Below are positions 8,236 to 18,203 of a DNA stretch of 64,000 nt, piece after piece; within the stretch, counting starts at the first letter, position 1; the number at the start of each line of letters is the position of its first letter. A program made the position numbers and the translations under genes. The notes beneath the pieces were generated by a model. It did no database searches and was not told where the DNA came from. It saw only the letters and a list, made by a program, of their open reading frames with translations. The DNA is from Nocardioides allogilvus (GTDB taxonomy: Bacteria; Actinomycetota; Actinomycetes; Propionibacteriales; Nocardioidaceae), in the NCBI RefSeq assembly GCF_003047285.1, contig NZ_PZYX01000013.1:1-64000 (forward strand). Direction: 5' to 3'.

Positions 8236-8946
8236 CTAGCCCCGGGCACCGACGTCGTAGGCGTCGGCCAGCTGCGCCTCGGCGACGTCGAGATATCCCG
8301 CCAGCGTTCGCTCGGCCCCGGCGAGGTCGCCCGACTCGAGCAGCTCGAGGATCAGCCGGTTGTCGGCGAGGTAGGGCTGGTGGAAGGTCTGCGGTGCGGC
8401 CATGACGTGGAAGACGAGGCGGAGCTCGGCCAGCACGTGCTGCATGGACTCGTCGATGCGGGCGCTGCCCGCCAGTGCGGCGATCGCCTGGTGGAAGCGC
8501 ATGTTGGCCGTGCCGACGTCGGCCCAGCGACCTTCATCAGCTGCCACTTCCCCGGCCTCGACGGCGGCGCGGACGTCGTCGAGCCCGTGCCCGCCGGCCC
8601 GGGCGATGGCCCCGCACTCCACGATCCGGCGGAAGCGGTAGAGGTCGCGGACGTCGTCGACGCTCAGCTTGCGCACGAACACGCCGCGGTTGAACTCGTG
8701 CACCAGGAGCCGCTCGTGGGTGAGCAGGCGGAACGCCTCGCGCAGCGTGTTGCGCGACACCCCCAGGGCAGCACAGATGTCCTCCTCCGAGAGCCGGGTG
8801 CCCGGCGCGAGCAGGCCCTCGGTGACGTGGGTGCGCAGCACGTCGGCCACGCGCGCGGCGGTGCTGGCGCGACCCAGCGCCGTACGCTCCGCGCCGAGTG
8901 CCTCGATCCATCCGTCCGACCCGTTCGCTGCTGCCACCGGACCCAC
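8236..8946 (-). CDS. GntR-family (FadR/FCD subgroup) transcriptional regulator, 236 aa
   Basis: The N-terminal winged helix-turn-helix (LSEEDICAALGVSRNTLREAF, about residues 45-65) is followed by an FCD effector domain with the conserved acidic and histidine positions (RIVECGAIARAG, MRFHQAIAALAGS). It is divergent from the NRAMP/pxpABC operon, with a perfect palindrome between them, so it most likely represses 5-oxoproline catabolism and possibly itself. The start is uncertain: GTG at 8946 or GTG at 8937, both behind purine-rich sequence (GAGGAG, GGAAGGGG). The frame stays open beyond that to 9036, which would run over the operator. Confidence 0.85.
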   Translation of the reverse strand: MGPVAAANGSDGWIEALGAERTALGRASTAARVADVLRTHVTEGLLAPGTRLSEEDICAALGVSRNTLREAFRLLTHERLLVHEFNRGVFVRKLSVDDVRDLYRFRRIVECGAIARAGGHGLDDVRAAVEAGEVAADEGRWADVGTANMRFHQAIAALAGSARIDESMQHVLAELRLVFHVMAAPQTFHQPYLADNRLILELLESGDLAGAERTLAGYLDVAEAQLADAYDVGARG

Positions 8947-9000
8947 CCCTTCCACGCTCCTCGCACCGCTGTGGCGGTGTCTCCTGCGCAGTGTAGGCCG

Positions 9001-9038
9001 ATGAGGGTATTGACAGATTGTTGAACAATCCCTCATCG
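9001..9038 (+). promoter_or_regulatory. Promoter with GntR-type operator for the NRAMP-pxpABC operon
   Basis: TTGACA at 9010-9015 is a -35 candidate. Immediately after it, GATTGTTGAACAATC (9016-9030) is a perfect 15-bp palindrome centred on 9023, inside a wider inverted repeat ATGAGGG (9001-9007)/CCCTCAT (9030-9036). A core of the form TTGTnnnACAA is typical of FCD-type GntR operators. The position between -35 and -10 would block transcription. The -10 is poorly defined near 9033-9039. Confidence 0.75.
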
Positions 9039-9087
9039 TGGTGTGACGCCGGTCTCAGCACCGGGATCCTCGACCGAAGGCACCGAC

Positions 9088-10320
9088 ATGGACAACGAGG
9101 CAACAGCAACGCAGCCCAGGCGGCCGGCCGCGGCAGCAGGGCGGGGCGCTCTCCTTGGCGCGATGTTCCTGATGGCGACGAGCGCGATCGGTCCGGGCTT
9201 CATCACCCAGACGACCGTCTTCACCGCGCAGCTCGGCGCAGCCTTCGCCTTCGCCATCGTCGTGTCGATCCTGGTCGACATCGCGGTTCAGCTGAACGTG
9301 TGGCGCGTCATCGGCGTCTCGGGCCTGCACGCCCAGGACCTCGCCAACAAGGTGCTCCCCGGCTCGGGCTACGTCCTCGCCGTCCTCGTCGTGCTGGGCG
9401 GCGCGGTCTTCAACATCGGCAACATCGGCGGCACCGCGCTGGGCATGAACGCCATGTTCGGCATGGACGTGAAGCTCGGTGGGGCGATCTCGGCGGCCAT
9501 CGCCGTGGCCATCTTCCTGAGCAAGCGCGCCGGGGTCGCGATGGACCGGATCGTCGTCGTGCTCGGCGTGCTGATGATCTCGATGGTGCTCTACGTCGCG
9601 ATCGTGTCCGACCCGCCCGTCGGCGAGGCCCTGCGCCAGAGCGTCCTGCCCGACGAGGTGAGCTTCCTGATCATCACCACCCTGATCGGCGGCACCGTCG
9701 GCGGCTACATCACCTACGCCGGCGCCCACCGTCTCGTCGACTCCGGCATCACCGGGACCGAGCACATCTCGATGATCACCCGCGGCTCCGTCACCGGGAT
9801 CATCGTCACCGGCATCATGCGCGCGCTGCTCTTCCTCGCCGTCCTCGGCGTGGTGGCCGGCGGCGCCGTCCTCGCGACGGACAACCCGCCCGCCTCGGCC
9901 TTCCAGCACGCGCTCGGCGACGTCGGCGTCCGCATCTTCGGCGTCATCCTGTGGGCCGCCAGCATCACCTCGGTCATCGGCGCCTCCTACACCTCGGTCT
10001 CGTTCATGGCCGGCTTCATGGGCCGGCTGCGCGAGCAGCGCAACCTGCTGGTGGTCGGCTTCATCACCGTCTGCGCCGTGGCCTTCCTGGCGCTCGGCAA
10101 GGCACCGGTCACCCTGCTCGTGCTCGCCGGCGCGCTCAACGGGCTCATCCTCCCGGTCGGCCTCGCGATCATCCTGTGGGCGGCCGCCCGCCGCTCCGGC
10201 GACCTGCTCAAGGGCTACGCCTATCCGAAGTACCTCCTGGTGATCGGCATCCTGGTGTGGATGCTCACCGTCTACCTCGGCTGGAAGTCGCTCGGCGGCA
10301 TCAGCGCGCTGTGGGGCTGA
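9088..10320 (+). CDS. NRAMP-superfamily transporter (YcsG-like), probable 5-oxoproline or organic-solute importer
   Basis: A polytopic membrane protein of 410 aa with about 11 hydrophobic helices and NRAMP-type architecture. The helix-1 motif is [10 protein letters not shown] instead of the metal-binding DPGN, and helix 6 carries [11 protein letters not shown] instead of MPH, so the canonical metal ligands are absent. It is the first gene of an operon with pxpA, pxpB and pxpC, as Bacillus ycsG is linked to the same genes. Context therefore suggests import of 5-oxoproline or a related compound rather than a metal. The ATG at 9088 (MDNEATATQ) has a weak purine-rich site (CGAAGG). The substrate is inference. 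Confidence 0.8.
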   Translation: MDNEATATQPRRPAAAAGRGALLGAMFLMATSAIGPGFITQTTVFTAQLGAAFAFAIVVSILVDIAVQLNVWRVIGVSGLHAQDLANKVLPGSGYVLAVLVVLGGAVFNIGNIGGTALGMNAMFGMDVKLGGAISAAIAVAIFLSKRAGVAMDRIVVVLGVLMISMVLYVAIVSDPPVGEALRQSVLPDEVSFLIITTLIGGTVGGYITYAGAHRLVDSGITGTEHISMITRGSVTGIIVTGIMRALLFLAVLGVVAGGAVLATDNPPASAFQHALGDVGVRIFGVILWAASITSVIGASYTSVSFMAGFMGRLREQRNLLVVGFITVCAVAFLALGKAPVTLLVLAGALNGLILPVGLAIILWAAARRSGDLLKGYAYPKYLLVIGILVWMLTVYLGWKSLGGISALWG

Positions 10321-10325
10321 GGACG

Positions 10326-11096
10326 GTGCGCATCGACCTCAACGCCGACCTCGGTGAGGGCTTCGGCCAGTGGCGCCTCGGCGACGACGACGCACTGCTC
10401 GACGTCGTCACCAGCGCCAACATCGCCTGCGGCTTCCACGCCGGCGACCCCACCGTGCTGCGGCGGACGTGTGAACGGGCAGCCGAGCGCGGCGTCGTGA
10501 TCGGGGCGCAGGTCGGCTACCGCGACCTGGCGGGCTTCGGGCGCAGGTTCATCGACATGGAACCGCACGACCTGACCAACGACGTGCTCTACCAGATCGG
10601 CGCCCTCGAGGCGTTCGCCCGCGTCGCGGGGACCAGGGTCAGCTACGTCAAGCCGCACGGCGCGCTCTACAACACGATCGTGCACCACGAGGCCCAGGCG
10701 GCTGCCGTCGTCGATGCCGTACGGCGATACGACCCCGACCTCGCCGTGCTGGGCCTGCCCGGCTCGGTGTGGTTGCGCCTCGCCGAGGAGGCCGGGCTGA
10801 CCGTGGTCGCCGAGGCCTTCGCCGACCGTGCCTACACCCCGGAGGGCACGCTGGTCTCGCGGCGCGAGCCCGACGCGGTCCTTCATGACCCCGCGCTGGT
10901 CGCCGCTCGGTGCGTGCGGATGGCCACCGAGCGGCAGCTGGAGGCGGTGGACGGCTCGGTGATCGCTGTCGACGCCGGCTCCCTGTGCGTGCACGGCGAC
11001 AGTCCCGGAGCCGTGCAGATGGCCACCGCCGTTCGCCGCGGGCTCGAGGAGGCGGGGGTGCAGATCACTCCCTTCGTCGAGGGACCACGGCCGTGA
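10326..11096 (+). CDS. pxpA: 5-oxoprolinase subunit PxpA (LamB/YcsF family)
   Basis: One of three subunits of the ATP-dependent prokaryotic 5-oxoprolinase, which opens 5-oxoproline to glutamate. The protein has 256 aa, the usual length. Signature segments are [12 protein letters not shown] at the N-terminus, [20 protein letters not shown], and LCVHGDSP near the C-terminus. The start is a GTG at 10326, 5 bases after the transporter stop. Its TGA overlaps the GTG of pxpB as GTGA, so the three subunits are made together. Confidence 0.95.
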   Translation: MRIDLNADLGEGFGQWRLGDDDALLDVVTSANIACGFHAGDPTVLRRTCERAAERGVVIGAQVGYRDLAGFGRRFIDMEPHDLTNDVLYQIGALEAFARVAGTRVSYVKPHGALYNTIVHHEAQAAAVVDAVRRYDPDLAVLGLPGSVWLRLAEEAGLTVVAEAFADRAYTPEGTLVSRREPDAVLHDPALVAARCVRMATERQLEAVDGSVIAVDAGSLCVHGDSPGAVQMATAVRRGLEEAGVQITPFVEGPRP

Positions 11097-11704
11097 GGCT
11101 GCTGCCCTGCGCCGACACGGCGCTGCTGGTCGAGCTGACAGACCTGGACGAGGTGCTGGCGCTCTACACCGCGCTCGTCGACGATCCCCCCGACGGTGTC
11201 ATCGACCTGGTGCCGGCGGCGCGCACGCTGCTGCTGCGCATCGATCCGGGGTCGACCGACGTCGGGCAGGTCGCGCGCTCGGTGCGACGCACCACGCCCC
11301 GGCGGGGGGCTCGGCCCGATGCGGGACGAGTCGAGATCCCGGTGCACTACGACGGTGAGGACCTCGCCGAGGTGGGTCGCCTCACCGGGCTGGGTGAACG
11401 CGGTGTCATCGACGCCCACACCGGCCGGGAGTGGACGGTCGCGTTCTGTGGCTTCGCTCCCGGCTTCGGCTACCTCGTGGGCGGCGACGAGCGACTCCGC
11501 GTCCCGCGCCGCAGCACGCCGCGCACCCGGGTGCCGGCCGGAGCGGTGGCGCTGGCCGGCGAGTTCGCCAGCGTCTATCCGCGGGAGTCGCCGGGTGGGT
11601 GGCAGCTGATCGGACACACGGAGGTCCGACCCTGGGACCTCGACCGCGACCCGCCCGCGCTGATGCTGCCCGGCGCCCGGGTCCAGTTCCTGGAGGCGTC
11701 ATGA
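11093..11704 (+). CDS. pxpB: 5-oxoprolinase subunit PxpB (KipI family)
   Basis: This 203-aa protein has the KipI/AHS1 signatures: [30 protein letters not shown] and the glycine-rich SPGGWQLIG. It forms a complex with PxpC that works with PxpA to hydrolyse 5-oxoproline using ATP. It starts at a GTG that overlaps the pxpA stop, and its own stop overlaps the ATG of pxpC. The family was earlier described as inhibitors of the sporulation kinase KinA; in a non-sporulating actinobacterium with linked pxpA, the oxoprolinase role is preferred. Confidence 0.93.
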   Translation: MRLLPCADTALLVELTDLDEVLALYTALVDDPPDGVIDLVPAARTLLLRIDPGSTDVGQVARSVRRTTPRRGARPDAGRVEIPVHYDGEDLAEVGRLTGLGERGVIDAHTGREWTVAFCGFAPGFGYLVGGDERLRVPRRSTPRTRVPAGAVALAGEFASVYPRESPGGWQLIGHTEVRPWDLDRDPPALMLPGARVQFLEAS

Positions 11705-12576
11705 ACAGCATCGAGGTGCTCGACGCGGGCCCCCTGACCACGGTCCAGGATCTCGGTCGCCCCGGTCTGGCGGCGCTGGGCGTCGGACAGTCGGGCGCAG
11801 CGGACGTCGCGGCGATGCGTCTCGCCAATCGCCTCGTCGGCAACGCCGAGCGCGCGGCGACGCTCGAGGTCACGTTCGGCGGCCTCCAGCTGCGCGCCCA
11901 CGGGGGCGCCTGGGTCTCGGTCACGGGCGCTCCGTGCCCGATGAGCGTCGGTGGGCGCGCGGTGGCGCCGTACTCCGTGTTCTGGGTGCCGGACGGCGAC
12001 GTGCTCCGTCTCGGCCTGCCCACGACCGGACTGCGCAGCTACCTGGCCGTGCGCGGGGGCGTCGAGGTGCGGCCCGTGATCGACTCGCGTTCGACCGACA
12101 CCCTCTCGGCCGTCGGGCCTGCTCCGCTCGCCGCCGGCGATCGTCTGGAGATCGGCCACCGGCAGGCGGCGTTGTTGTCCGTCGACGTGGCGCCGGTGCG
12201 CCAGCCCGCGGCCGGTGACCTGCGTCTGCGGGTCGTGCTGGGCCCGCGCGACGACTGGTTCACTGGTGACGCGCGGCGGGCCCTGCTCGGCGAGCCCTAC
12301 GAAGTGACCGCCGAGAGCAACCGCATCGGCATGCGCCTGGGAGGTACGCCGCTGGCGCGGTCGCGCACCGAGGAGCTGCCCAGCGAGGGGATGGTCTGCG
12401 GGGCACTGCAGGTGCCGCCGTCGGGCCAGCCCACGCTGTTCCTGGCCGACCACCCGGTCACGGGTGGTTATCCGGTGATCGCTGTCGTGGTCGCCGCCGA
12501 CATCGGGCTGGCCGCCCAGGCGCGCCCCGGCCAGCGCTTGTTCTTCACCGAGGTGAAGGGGCCGGACCTCGGCTGA
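11701..12576 (+). CDS. pxpC: 5-oxoprolinase subunit PxpC (KipA family)
   Basis: A 291-aa biotin-dependent-carboxyltransferase-like (AHS2/KipA) protein. Signatures are TTVQDLGRPG near the N-terminus, YLAVRGGV, ESNRIGMRLGG and the segment GGYPVIAVVVAADIGLAAQ near the C-terminus. It partners PxpB. The ATG overlaps the pxpB stop (ATGA). It is the last gene of the operon and ends 11 bases before the stop of the convergent peptidase-like gene. Confidence 0.93.
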   Translation: MNSIEVLDAGPLTTVQDLGRPGLAALGVGQSGAADVAAMRLANRLVGNAERAATLEVTFGGLQLRAHGGAWVSVTGAPCPMSVGGRAVAPYSVFWVPDGDVLRLGLPTTGLRSYLAVRGGVEVRPVIDSRSTDTLSAVGPAPLAAGDRLEIGHRQAALLSVDVAPVRQPAAGDLRLRVVLGPRDDWFTGDARRALLGEPYEVTAESNRIGMRLGGTPLARSRTEELPSEGMVCGALQVPPSGQPTLFLADHPVTGGYPVIAVVVAADIGLAAQARPGQRLFFTEVKGPDLG

Positions 12577-12587
12577 GGATCGTCAGG

Positions 12588-13466
12588 TCAGTAGACCGTG
12601 ACGTGCACGTGGTCGTAGTGGTTGGCGGTGGTGGAGCCACGGTCGGACATGTAGCGCCAGCCCTCGCCACTGCGCTCCACGGACCACATCTTCTGGGAGT
12701 AGATGATGTATTCGATGCCCAGGGCGGAGTAGTTGGCACGCAGGAACTCCGCGATCTCCCACCCGGTGTCGCCACTGATCATGATGTCGATGGCGCGGCC
12801 CTCGCCGTGCTCGCCGTCGTTGCGCCAGGTGCCGTAGGACGTGATCTCGGGCCAGTTGGCGCACACCGCGTCGTGGATCTCGTAGAGGGACGCGCGGCCC
12901 GCGTCGATGACGGAGCCGTTGGTGCAGGCGCCGCCGAGCGACGGACCGGTCTCGGGCTTCTCGTCCGTGAGGTAGCCGGCGCTGACCCAGCGCGACTTGC
13001 CGTCGATGACGACCTCGACACGATCGTTGTCCTTGCGGCCGGTGAGGAGCACCTTCTCGATGCCGTCGAGGACGCCGAGCTTGTCGGCCTGCTTCTCCGG
13101 GCCGGACCACAGGTTGAGCTCGGTGGTGGTCCACAGCTTCGTGTCCGCGCGCTCGATCGCACGGAGCGTCGCCTTCTGCTCCTGCTTGGCCTCGCGCTTG
13201 GCGATCTTGCGTGCGAGCAGGCGGGACTCGGAGCGGGAGACGATGTCGTCCCGGGTGACGGCGTTGGACAGGGAGCCTGCGGCGGCGCTGATGTCTCCGG
13301 CGCCGGCACTGCTGGGGGTGGCCAGGAGGTTGTCGTTCTGCGGGGTCGCGGTCAGGACACCGAGGCTGACGGCGGACACCGTCGCCATGATGGCGATGGG
13401 TCCTGCGACCTGGATGGCCTTGGGGCGGCGGGCATTGGTTTCCCGCTTGTGGCGATGCTGAGCCAC
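12588..13466 (-). CDS. Membrane-anchored M15/LAS-type peptidase-like cell-wall protein, 292 aa
   Basis: The N-terminus is basic (HRHKRETNARRPK) followed by one hydrophobic segment at about residues 20-41 that acts as signal or anchor. A central part, about 105-170, looks like an SH3-type domain (LWTTTELNLWSGP...RWVSAGYL). The C-terminal domain has the zinc-peptidase pattern GEHGEGRAIDI and YDHVHVTVY, supplying His, Asp and His ligands as in D-Ala-D-Ala carboxypeptidases and the ARB-07466-like family. It probably trims or binds peptidoglycan outside the cell. The start is GTG with AGGA 8 bases upstream. Substrate specificity is inferred. Confidence 0.8.
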   Translation of the reverse strand: MAQHRHKRETNARRPKAIQVAGPIAIMATVSAVSLGVLTATPQNDNLLATPSSAGAGDISAAAGSLSNAVTRDDIVSRSESRLLARKIAKREAKQEQKATLRAIERADTKLWTTTELNLWSGPEKQADKLGVLDGIEKVLLTGRKDNDRVEVVIDGKSRWVSAGYLTDEKPETGPSLGGACTNGSVIDAGRASLYEIHDAVCANWPEITSYGTWRNDGEHGEGRAIDIMISGDTGWEIAEFLRANYSALGIEYIIYSQKMWSVERSGEGWRYMSDRGSTTANHYDHVHVTVY

Positions 13467-13582
13467 AGCGTTGGTCCTTTGCTGATCGTGTGCAGGGGCT
13501 GCGTCAGGCGCTCAAGCGGGGAAGGCGAGCACGAGACACGATTGACGAGTCAAGCACAGGTTCGTGGCCCTGTCCCATTTCC

Positions 13583-13619
13583 CGGCGGGTGTTGTGGAGG
13601 TGTTTCCGCTCACCCGCCG
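13583..13619 (-). terminator. Hairpin at the dusB stop codon
   Basis: A perfect 9-bp inverted repeat CGGCGGGTG (13583-13591)/CACCCGCCG (13611-13619) with a 19-base loop overlaps the dusB stop. There is no T-run, so it may be an actinobacterial terminator without U-tail or an mRNA 3' structure. Confidence 0.45.
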
Positions 13620-14746
13620 GTGACCTCGTTGGCGTCCTCACGCACGTGCAGGTCGCGTCCGTCGGTGTCGTCGAGCCACCCCTCCGGCAGCACGACGCGC
13701 TTGCGCGGAGCCCCCTGGCGACCACGCGGGGTGCCGAGCTCGCCGGTCGGGAACGGTGCGCTCGCGTCCAGCTCGGTGAGCAGGACCTCCAAGGTGGCCA
13801 GCGAGTCGATCAGCGCCAGCGAGCGGCGCAGCTCGCCCCCGGCCGGGAAGCCCTTGAGGTACCACGTGACGTGCTTGCGGAACTCCTTGCAGCCGCGCTC
13901 CTCCCCCATGTGCTCGCTCAGCAGCTCGGCGTGGCGGTGCATCATGCGGGCCACCTCGCCGAGGTTGGGCAGGGTGGACACGGCCTCGCCGTTGAACGCG
14001 GCCGCGAGGTCGCGGAACAGCCAGGGCCGCCCGAGGCAGCCGCGTCCGACCACGACGCCGGCCACCCCGGTCTCCTCGACCATCCGCAGCGCGTCGGCCG
14101 CCTCCCAGATGTCGCCGTTGCCCAGGACCGGGATGTCGACGGACTCGACCAGCTGTCCGATCGCGTCCCAGTCGGCGCTGCCGGAGTAGGCCTGCTCGAC
14201 GGTCCGACCGTGCAGGGCGATCGCCGCCGCACCGGTCTCCTGCGCGATCCGCCCGGCGTCGAGGAAGGTGAGGTGGTCCTCGTCGAGTCCCTTGCGGGTC
14301 TTCATCGTCACGGGCACGTCGTACGCCGCTGCGGCGCCGACCGCAGCGGTGAGGATGTCCGCCAGCAGGCCGCGCTTCCACGGCAGCGCTCCCCCGCCGC
14401 CCTTGCGGGTGACCTTGGGGACCGGGCAGCCGAAGTTGAGGTCGACGTGGGCGACGCCGTAGTCACCGCACAGGATCTCGACCGCCTTGCCGACGTAGAC
14501 CGGGTCGGTGCCGTACAGCTGGACGCTCCGGACGGACTCGAGCTCGTCGAAGACGAGCATCTTCTTCGTGGTCTCGTCGCCCTCGACCAGACCGCGCGAG
14601 GTGATCATCTCGCAGACGTAGAGCCCTGCGCCCTGCTCGGCACACAGGCGGCGGTAGGCCGCGTTGGTGATGCCGGCCATCGGCGCGAGCACGACCGGGG
14701 TCTCGATGGTCAACGACCCGAGGGTCAACGGGGTGGAGCGGGACAT
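13610..14746 (-). CDS. dusB: tRNA-dihydrouridine synthase DusB
   Basis: An FMN-dependent enzyme that reduces uridines in the tRNA D-loop, 378 aa. The TIM-barrel flavin and tRNA motifs are visible: VVLAPMAGITNAAYR at the N-terminus, VDLNFGCPVPKVTRKGGG with the catalytic Cys, TMKTRKGLDEDH, ALHGRTVEQAYSG, and GNGDIW followed by GVVVGRGCLGRPWLF. The C-terminal helical tRNA-binding region follows. The ATG at 14746 (MSRSTPLTLG) has GAGAAT exactly 6 nt upstream, fitting a leaderless start. The upstream-open frame is not used. Confidence 0.93.
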   Translation of the reverse strand: MSRSTPLTLGSLTIETPVVLAPMAGITNAAYRRLCAEQGAGLYVCEMITSRGLVEGDETTKKMLVFDELESVRSVQLYGTDPVYVGKAVEILCGDYGVAHVDLNFGCPVPKVTRKGGGGALPWKRGLLADILTAAVGAAAAYDVPVTMKTRKGLDEDHLTFLDAGRIAQETGAAAIALHGRTVEQAYSGSADWDAIGQLVESVDIPVLGNGDIWEAADALRMVEETGVAGVVVGRGCLGRPWLFRDLAAAFNGEAVSTLPNLGEVARMMHRHAELLSEHMGEERGCKEFRKHVTWYLKGFPAGGELRRSLALIDSLATLEVLLTELDASAPFPTGELGTPRGRQGAPRKRVVLPEGWLDDTDGRDLHVREDANEVTGG

Positions 14747-14783
14747 GCACCCATTCTCACCGGTCACCGCGGCGCACCACGAT

Positions 14784-15422
14784 TCAGCGGCGCTTCCGCG
14801 CCGGCTCCTGCCCCCTCTTGCCCTTCTTCCTGACGGGCTTGTCGACCGTGAGGTCACCCGACCAGGTGATCGGCGCCACCTCCGTCGACGGCTGGAAGGT
14901 CACGGACTCGAACGTCGCCCCCGGCGAGCCGAAGAAGACGAGGCAGAGCTCCACCTCGCTGCCCGGCCCGAACGGCACCGGCAGCGGCCCCGAGTCGCAC
15001 GGCCCGAATGCCCGGGCGAACCCCCAGGGCGGGCTCAGGACGCCGTTGGAGTCCTGGAGGTAGAGGGGCGCGTCGAGCCCGCCGAAGTCGACCTCTCCCT
15101 CGTTGGAGATGACCGCATCGACGTAGAACGGCTGGTTGGCCTCGGTGATCCCGGACCCGCCGAGACCGGCGAAGTCGCTGAAGTAACCCTCGCGGACGCG
15201 GTCGACGCTGATCGTCAGCGCGCCCGCCAGGCTGGTTGTCGGGGCCCACTCGACGGGCTGCACGTAGCCGAACGCCAGCCGGGTCGGCTCCGCCGGCACC
15301 GTGGGGGTCGGCGACGCGGTCGTCGGGACCACCGCGTCGGGCTCCGCTGACCGCGAGGCGCACGAGGTGAGCGAGCTGAGCGCGCACGCCAGCGCGAGGG
15401 GCAGGAGCGCACGACGCATCAT
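14784..15422 (-). CDS. Secreted lipoprotein of unknown function, 212 aa
   Basis: The signal sequence ends in a lipobox LTSC (Cys about residue 21), followed by a Thr/Pro/Ala linker and a beta-rich domain with a probable disulphide pair (FGPCDSG and LCLVFFG). The C-terminus is strikingly basic (RKKGKRGQEPARKRR). It should be lipid-anchored on the outer face of the membrane. It lies between dusB and glyS, all on the minus strand. No family is recognised; the domain resembles extracellular DUF4352-type beta sandwiches, a weak inference. Confidence 0.75.
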   Translation of the reverse strand: MMRRALLPLALACALSSLTSCASRSAEPDAVVPTTASPTPTVPAEPTRLAFGYVQPVEWAPTTSLAGALTISVDRVREGYFSDFAGLGGSGITEANQPFYVDAVISNEGEVDFGGLDAPLYLQDSNGVLSPPWGFARAFGPCDSGPLPVPFGPGSEVELCLVFFGSPGATFESVTFQPSTEVAPITWSGDLTVDKPVRKKGKRGQEPARKRR

Positions 15423-15444
15423 GGCGTCATTGTGCCCGAGAGGA

Positions 15445-16845
<1,401 letters not shown>

Positions 16846-16898
16846 AGTGAATCCTTGGGGTCGGCTGGCTGGCTGCCAGTCAGGAGATGAGCGAGCAC

Positions 16899-17219
16899 TC
16901 AGCCTAGTGCGCGGGGCGAGGCGACATTGAGGTCGGTGCCTGGCTCGACGACTTCGTAGGCGCTCGGTTCGTCGAGCGCCCTGCTCAGGAGGGGTACGGC
17001 GTGCATCTTGACGTCGTAGGCCGACAGCGCGCGCCGATAGGCGCCGACGTGCTCCCATCGTGTCGAGAGCACCCACAGGTCGGGGTCGTCGACATTGCGC
17101 CCCAGGGTGCCGCGGACGTAGCCGGGCCGCGCGGCCAGCGCGGCGTGCGCGACCTCCATGTCGCGGCGGAACGCGTCGACCTCGGCTGCGGGGACACGGA
17201 AGCGGGAGACGACGAGCAC
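16899..17219 (-). CDS. Antibiotic biosynthesis monooxygenase (ABM)-domain protein, 106 aa
   Basis: A small dimeric alpha-beta barrel-type protein: [21 protein letters not shown] and [21 protein letters not shown] match the ABM ferredoxin-like fold. Members oxidise quinones or haem or have no known activity. The GTG start at 17219 is supported by TACCCT (17226-17231) exactly 6 nt upstream. It is divergent from znuA with only 60 bases between, so its expression could be affected by Zur bound there. Reaction and substrate cannot be stated. Confidence 0.75.
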   Translation of the reverse strand: MLVVSRFRVPAAEVDAFRRDMEVAHAALAARPGYVRGTLGRNVDDPDLWVLSTRWEHVGAYRRALSAYDVKMHAVPLLSRALDEPSAYEVVEPGTDLNVASPRALG

Positions 17220-17243
17220 GGTCGAAGGGTACTGCCACCCATT

Positions 17244-17282
17244 TTGACAACGATTCTCAGCAAAGCGAGAATCATTCTCATG
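17244..17282 (+). promoter_or_regulatory. Zur-type operator and promoter of znuACB-zur
   Basis: TTGACA (17244-17249) and GAGAAT (17267-17272) are spaced by 17 bases, and the -10 lies 7 bases before the znuA ATG, so the transcript is probably leaderless. The -10 is one arm of the perfect palindrome GAGAATCATTCTC (17267-17279); an imperfect copy, ACGATTCTCA, lies at 17250-17259. A-T-rich GATTnTC repeats are typical of Fur/Zur boxes, and zur is the last gene of the operon. Zn-bound Zur would cover the -10. Confidence 0.8.
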
Positions 17283-18203
17283 TTGACCGGTTCTCGCGCC
17301 CTCGTCGCCCTCACCCTCGCTCCGCTGCTGCTCACCGGCTGTGCCGGGGGCACCGAGGCGGGCAGCGACGACCACCGGGCGGTGGCTGCGTTCTATCCGC
17401 TGCAGTGGGTCACCGAGCAGGTGGCCGGCGAGACGTGGCAGGTCACCGGCCTGACCTCCCCCGGCGCCGAGCCGCACGACCTCGCCCTGGGGATCTCCCA
17501 GACGCTCGCCCTCGACGAGGCCGACGTCGTGGTCTTCCAGCACGGCTTCCAGCCCGCCGTGGACGAGGCCGTCGACAACGTCGGCGACGCCACCGTGGTC
17601 GACGCCGAGCAGGTGATCGACCTGCTGCCGGCCGAGGAGGGTCACGAGCACGAGGAGGAGACCGACGCCGAGCACGCCGAGCACGGCGACTCCGACCCGC
17701 ACTTCTGGCTGGACCCGCTGCGGATGGCCGACCTCGCCGACGCAGTCGCCGAGGCGCTGACCGAGTCCGATCCCGACGGCGCCGGCGACTACACGGCCAA
17801 CGCCGAGGCGCTGCGCGCTGACCTCGAGGAGCTCGACGCGACGTACGCCGAGGGCCTGGCGTCCTGCGAGCGCGACCACGTCGTCGTCAGCCACGACGCG
17901 TTCGGCTACCTCGAGCGCTACGGACTGCACTTCGAGGGCATCGCCGGGCTGACCCCCGACGCCGAGCCCGCCCCGGCCGTGCTCGCCCACCTCCAGGACC
18001 TCATCGCCCGCGAAGGCATCACCACGGTCTTTTCCGAGCGCCTCGCCTCCCCCGCGATGGCCGAGTCGCTGGCCGGCGACGCCGGGGTCGAGACCGCGGT
18101 GCTCGACCCCCTCGAGGGACCCGGCGACGACGGTGCAGGCAGCGACTACGTTGCTCTCATGGAGCAGAACCTGACGGCCCTCAAGGTGGCCAACGGATGT
18201 TGA
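17280..18203 (+). CDS. znuA: Zinc ABC transporter substrate-binding lipoprotein
   Basis: A 307-aa cluster A-I solute-binding protein that captures zinc outside the membrane. It has a lipobox (LLTGC, about residue 21). Metal ligands are visible as His in GAEPHDLALG, the histidine/acid-rich loop HEHEEETDAEHAEHGDSDPH, and SHDAFGYLERYG. The acidic loop is typical of zinc- rather than manganese-specific members. The start ATG lies at the edge of the Zur palindrome. It overlaps znuC by 7 bases. Confidence 0.93.
   Translation: MLTGSRALVALTLAPLLLTGCAGGTEAGSDDHRAVAAFYPLQWVTEQVAGETWQVTGLTSPGAEPHDLALGISQTLALDEADVVVFQHGFQPAVDEAVDNVGDATVVDAEQVIDLLPAEEGHEHEEETDAEHAEHGDSDPHFWLDPLRMADLADAVAEALTESDPDGAGDYTANAEALRADLEELDATYAEGLASCERDHVVVSHDAFGYLERYGLHFEGIAGLTPDAEPAPAVLAHLQDLIAREGITTVFSERLASPAMAESLAGDAGVETAVLDPLEGPGDDGAGSDYVALMEQNLTALKVANGC

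Noticed and set aside
9018-11096. A single long plus-strand frame across the NRAMP gene and pxpA suggesting a fusion
   Set aside because: The first part is out of frame with the transporter; only the pxpA segment from GTG 10326 is coding.
13467-13609. c-di-AMP (ydaO-type) riboswitch before the cell-wall peptidase-like gene
   Set aside because: The region contains a hairpin at the dusB end but not the conserved core segments of that riboswitch class.
16846-16900. T-box or other riboswitch before glyS
   Set aside because: Only about 50 bases separate it from the neighbouring gene and no stem I or T-box core sequence is visible; a normal SD is present.
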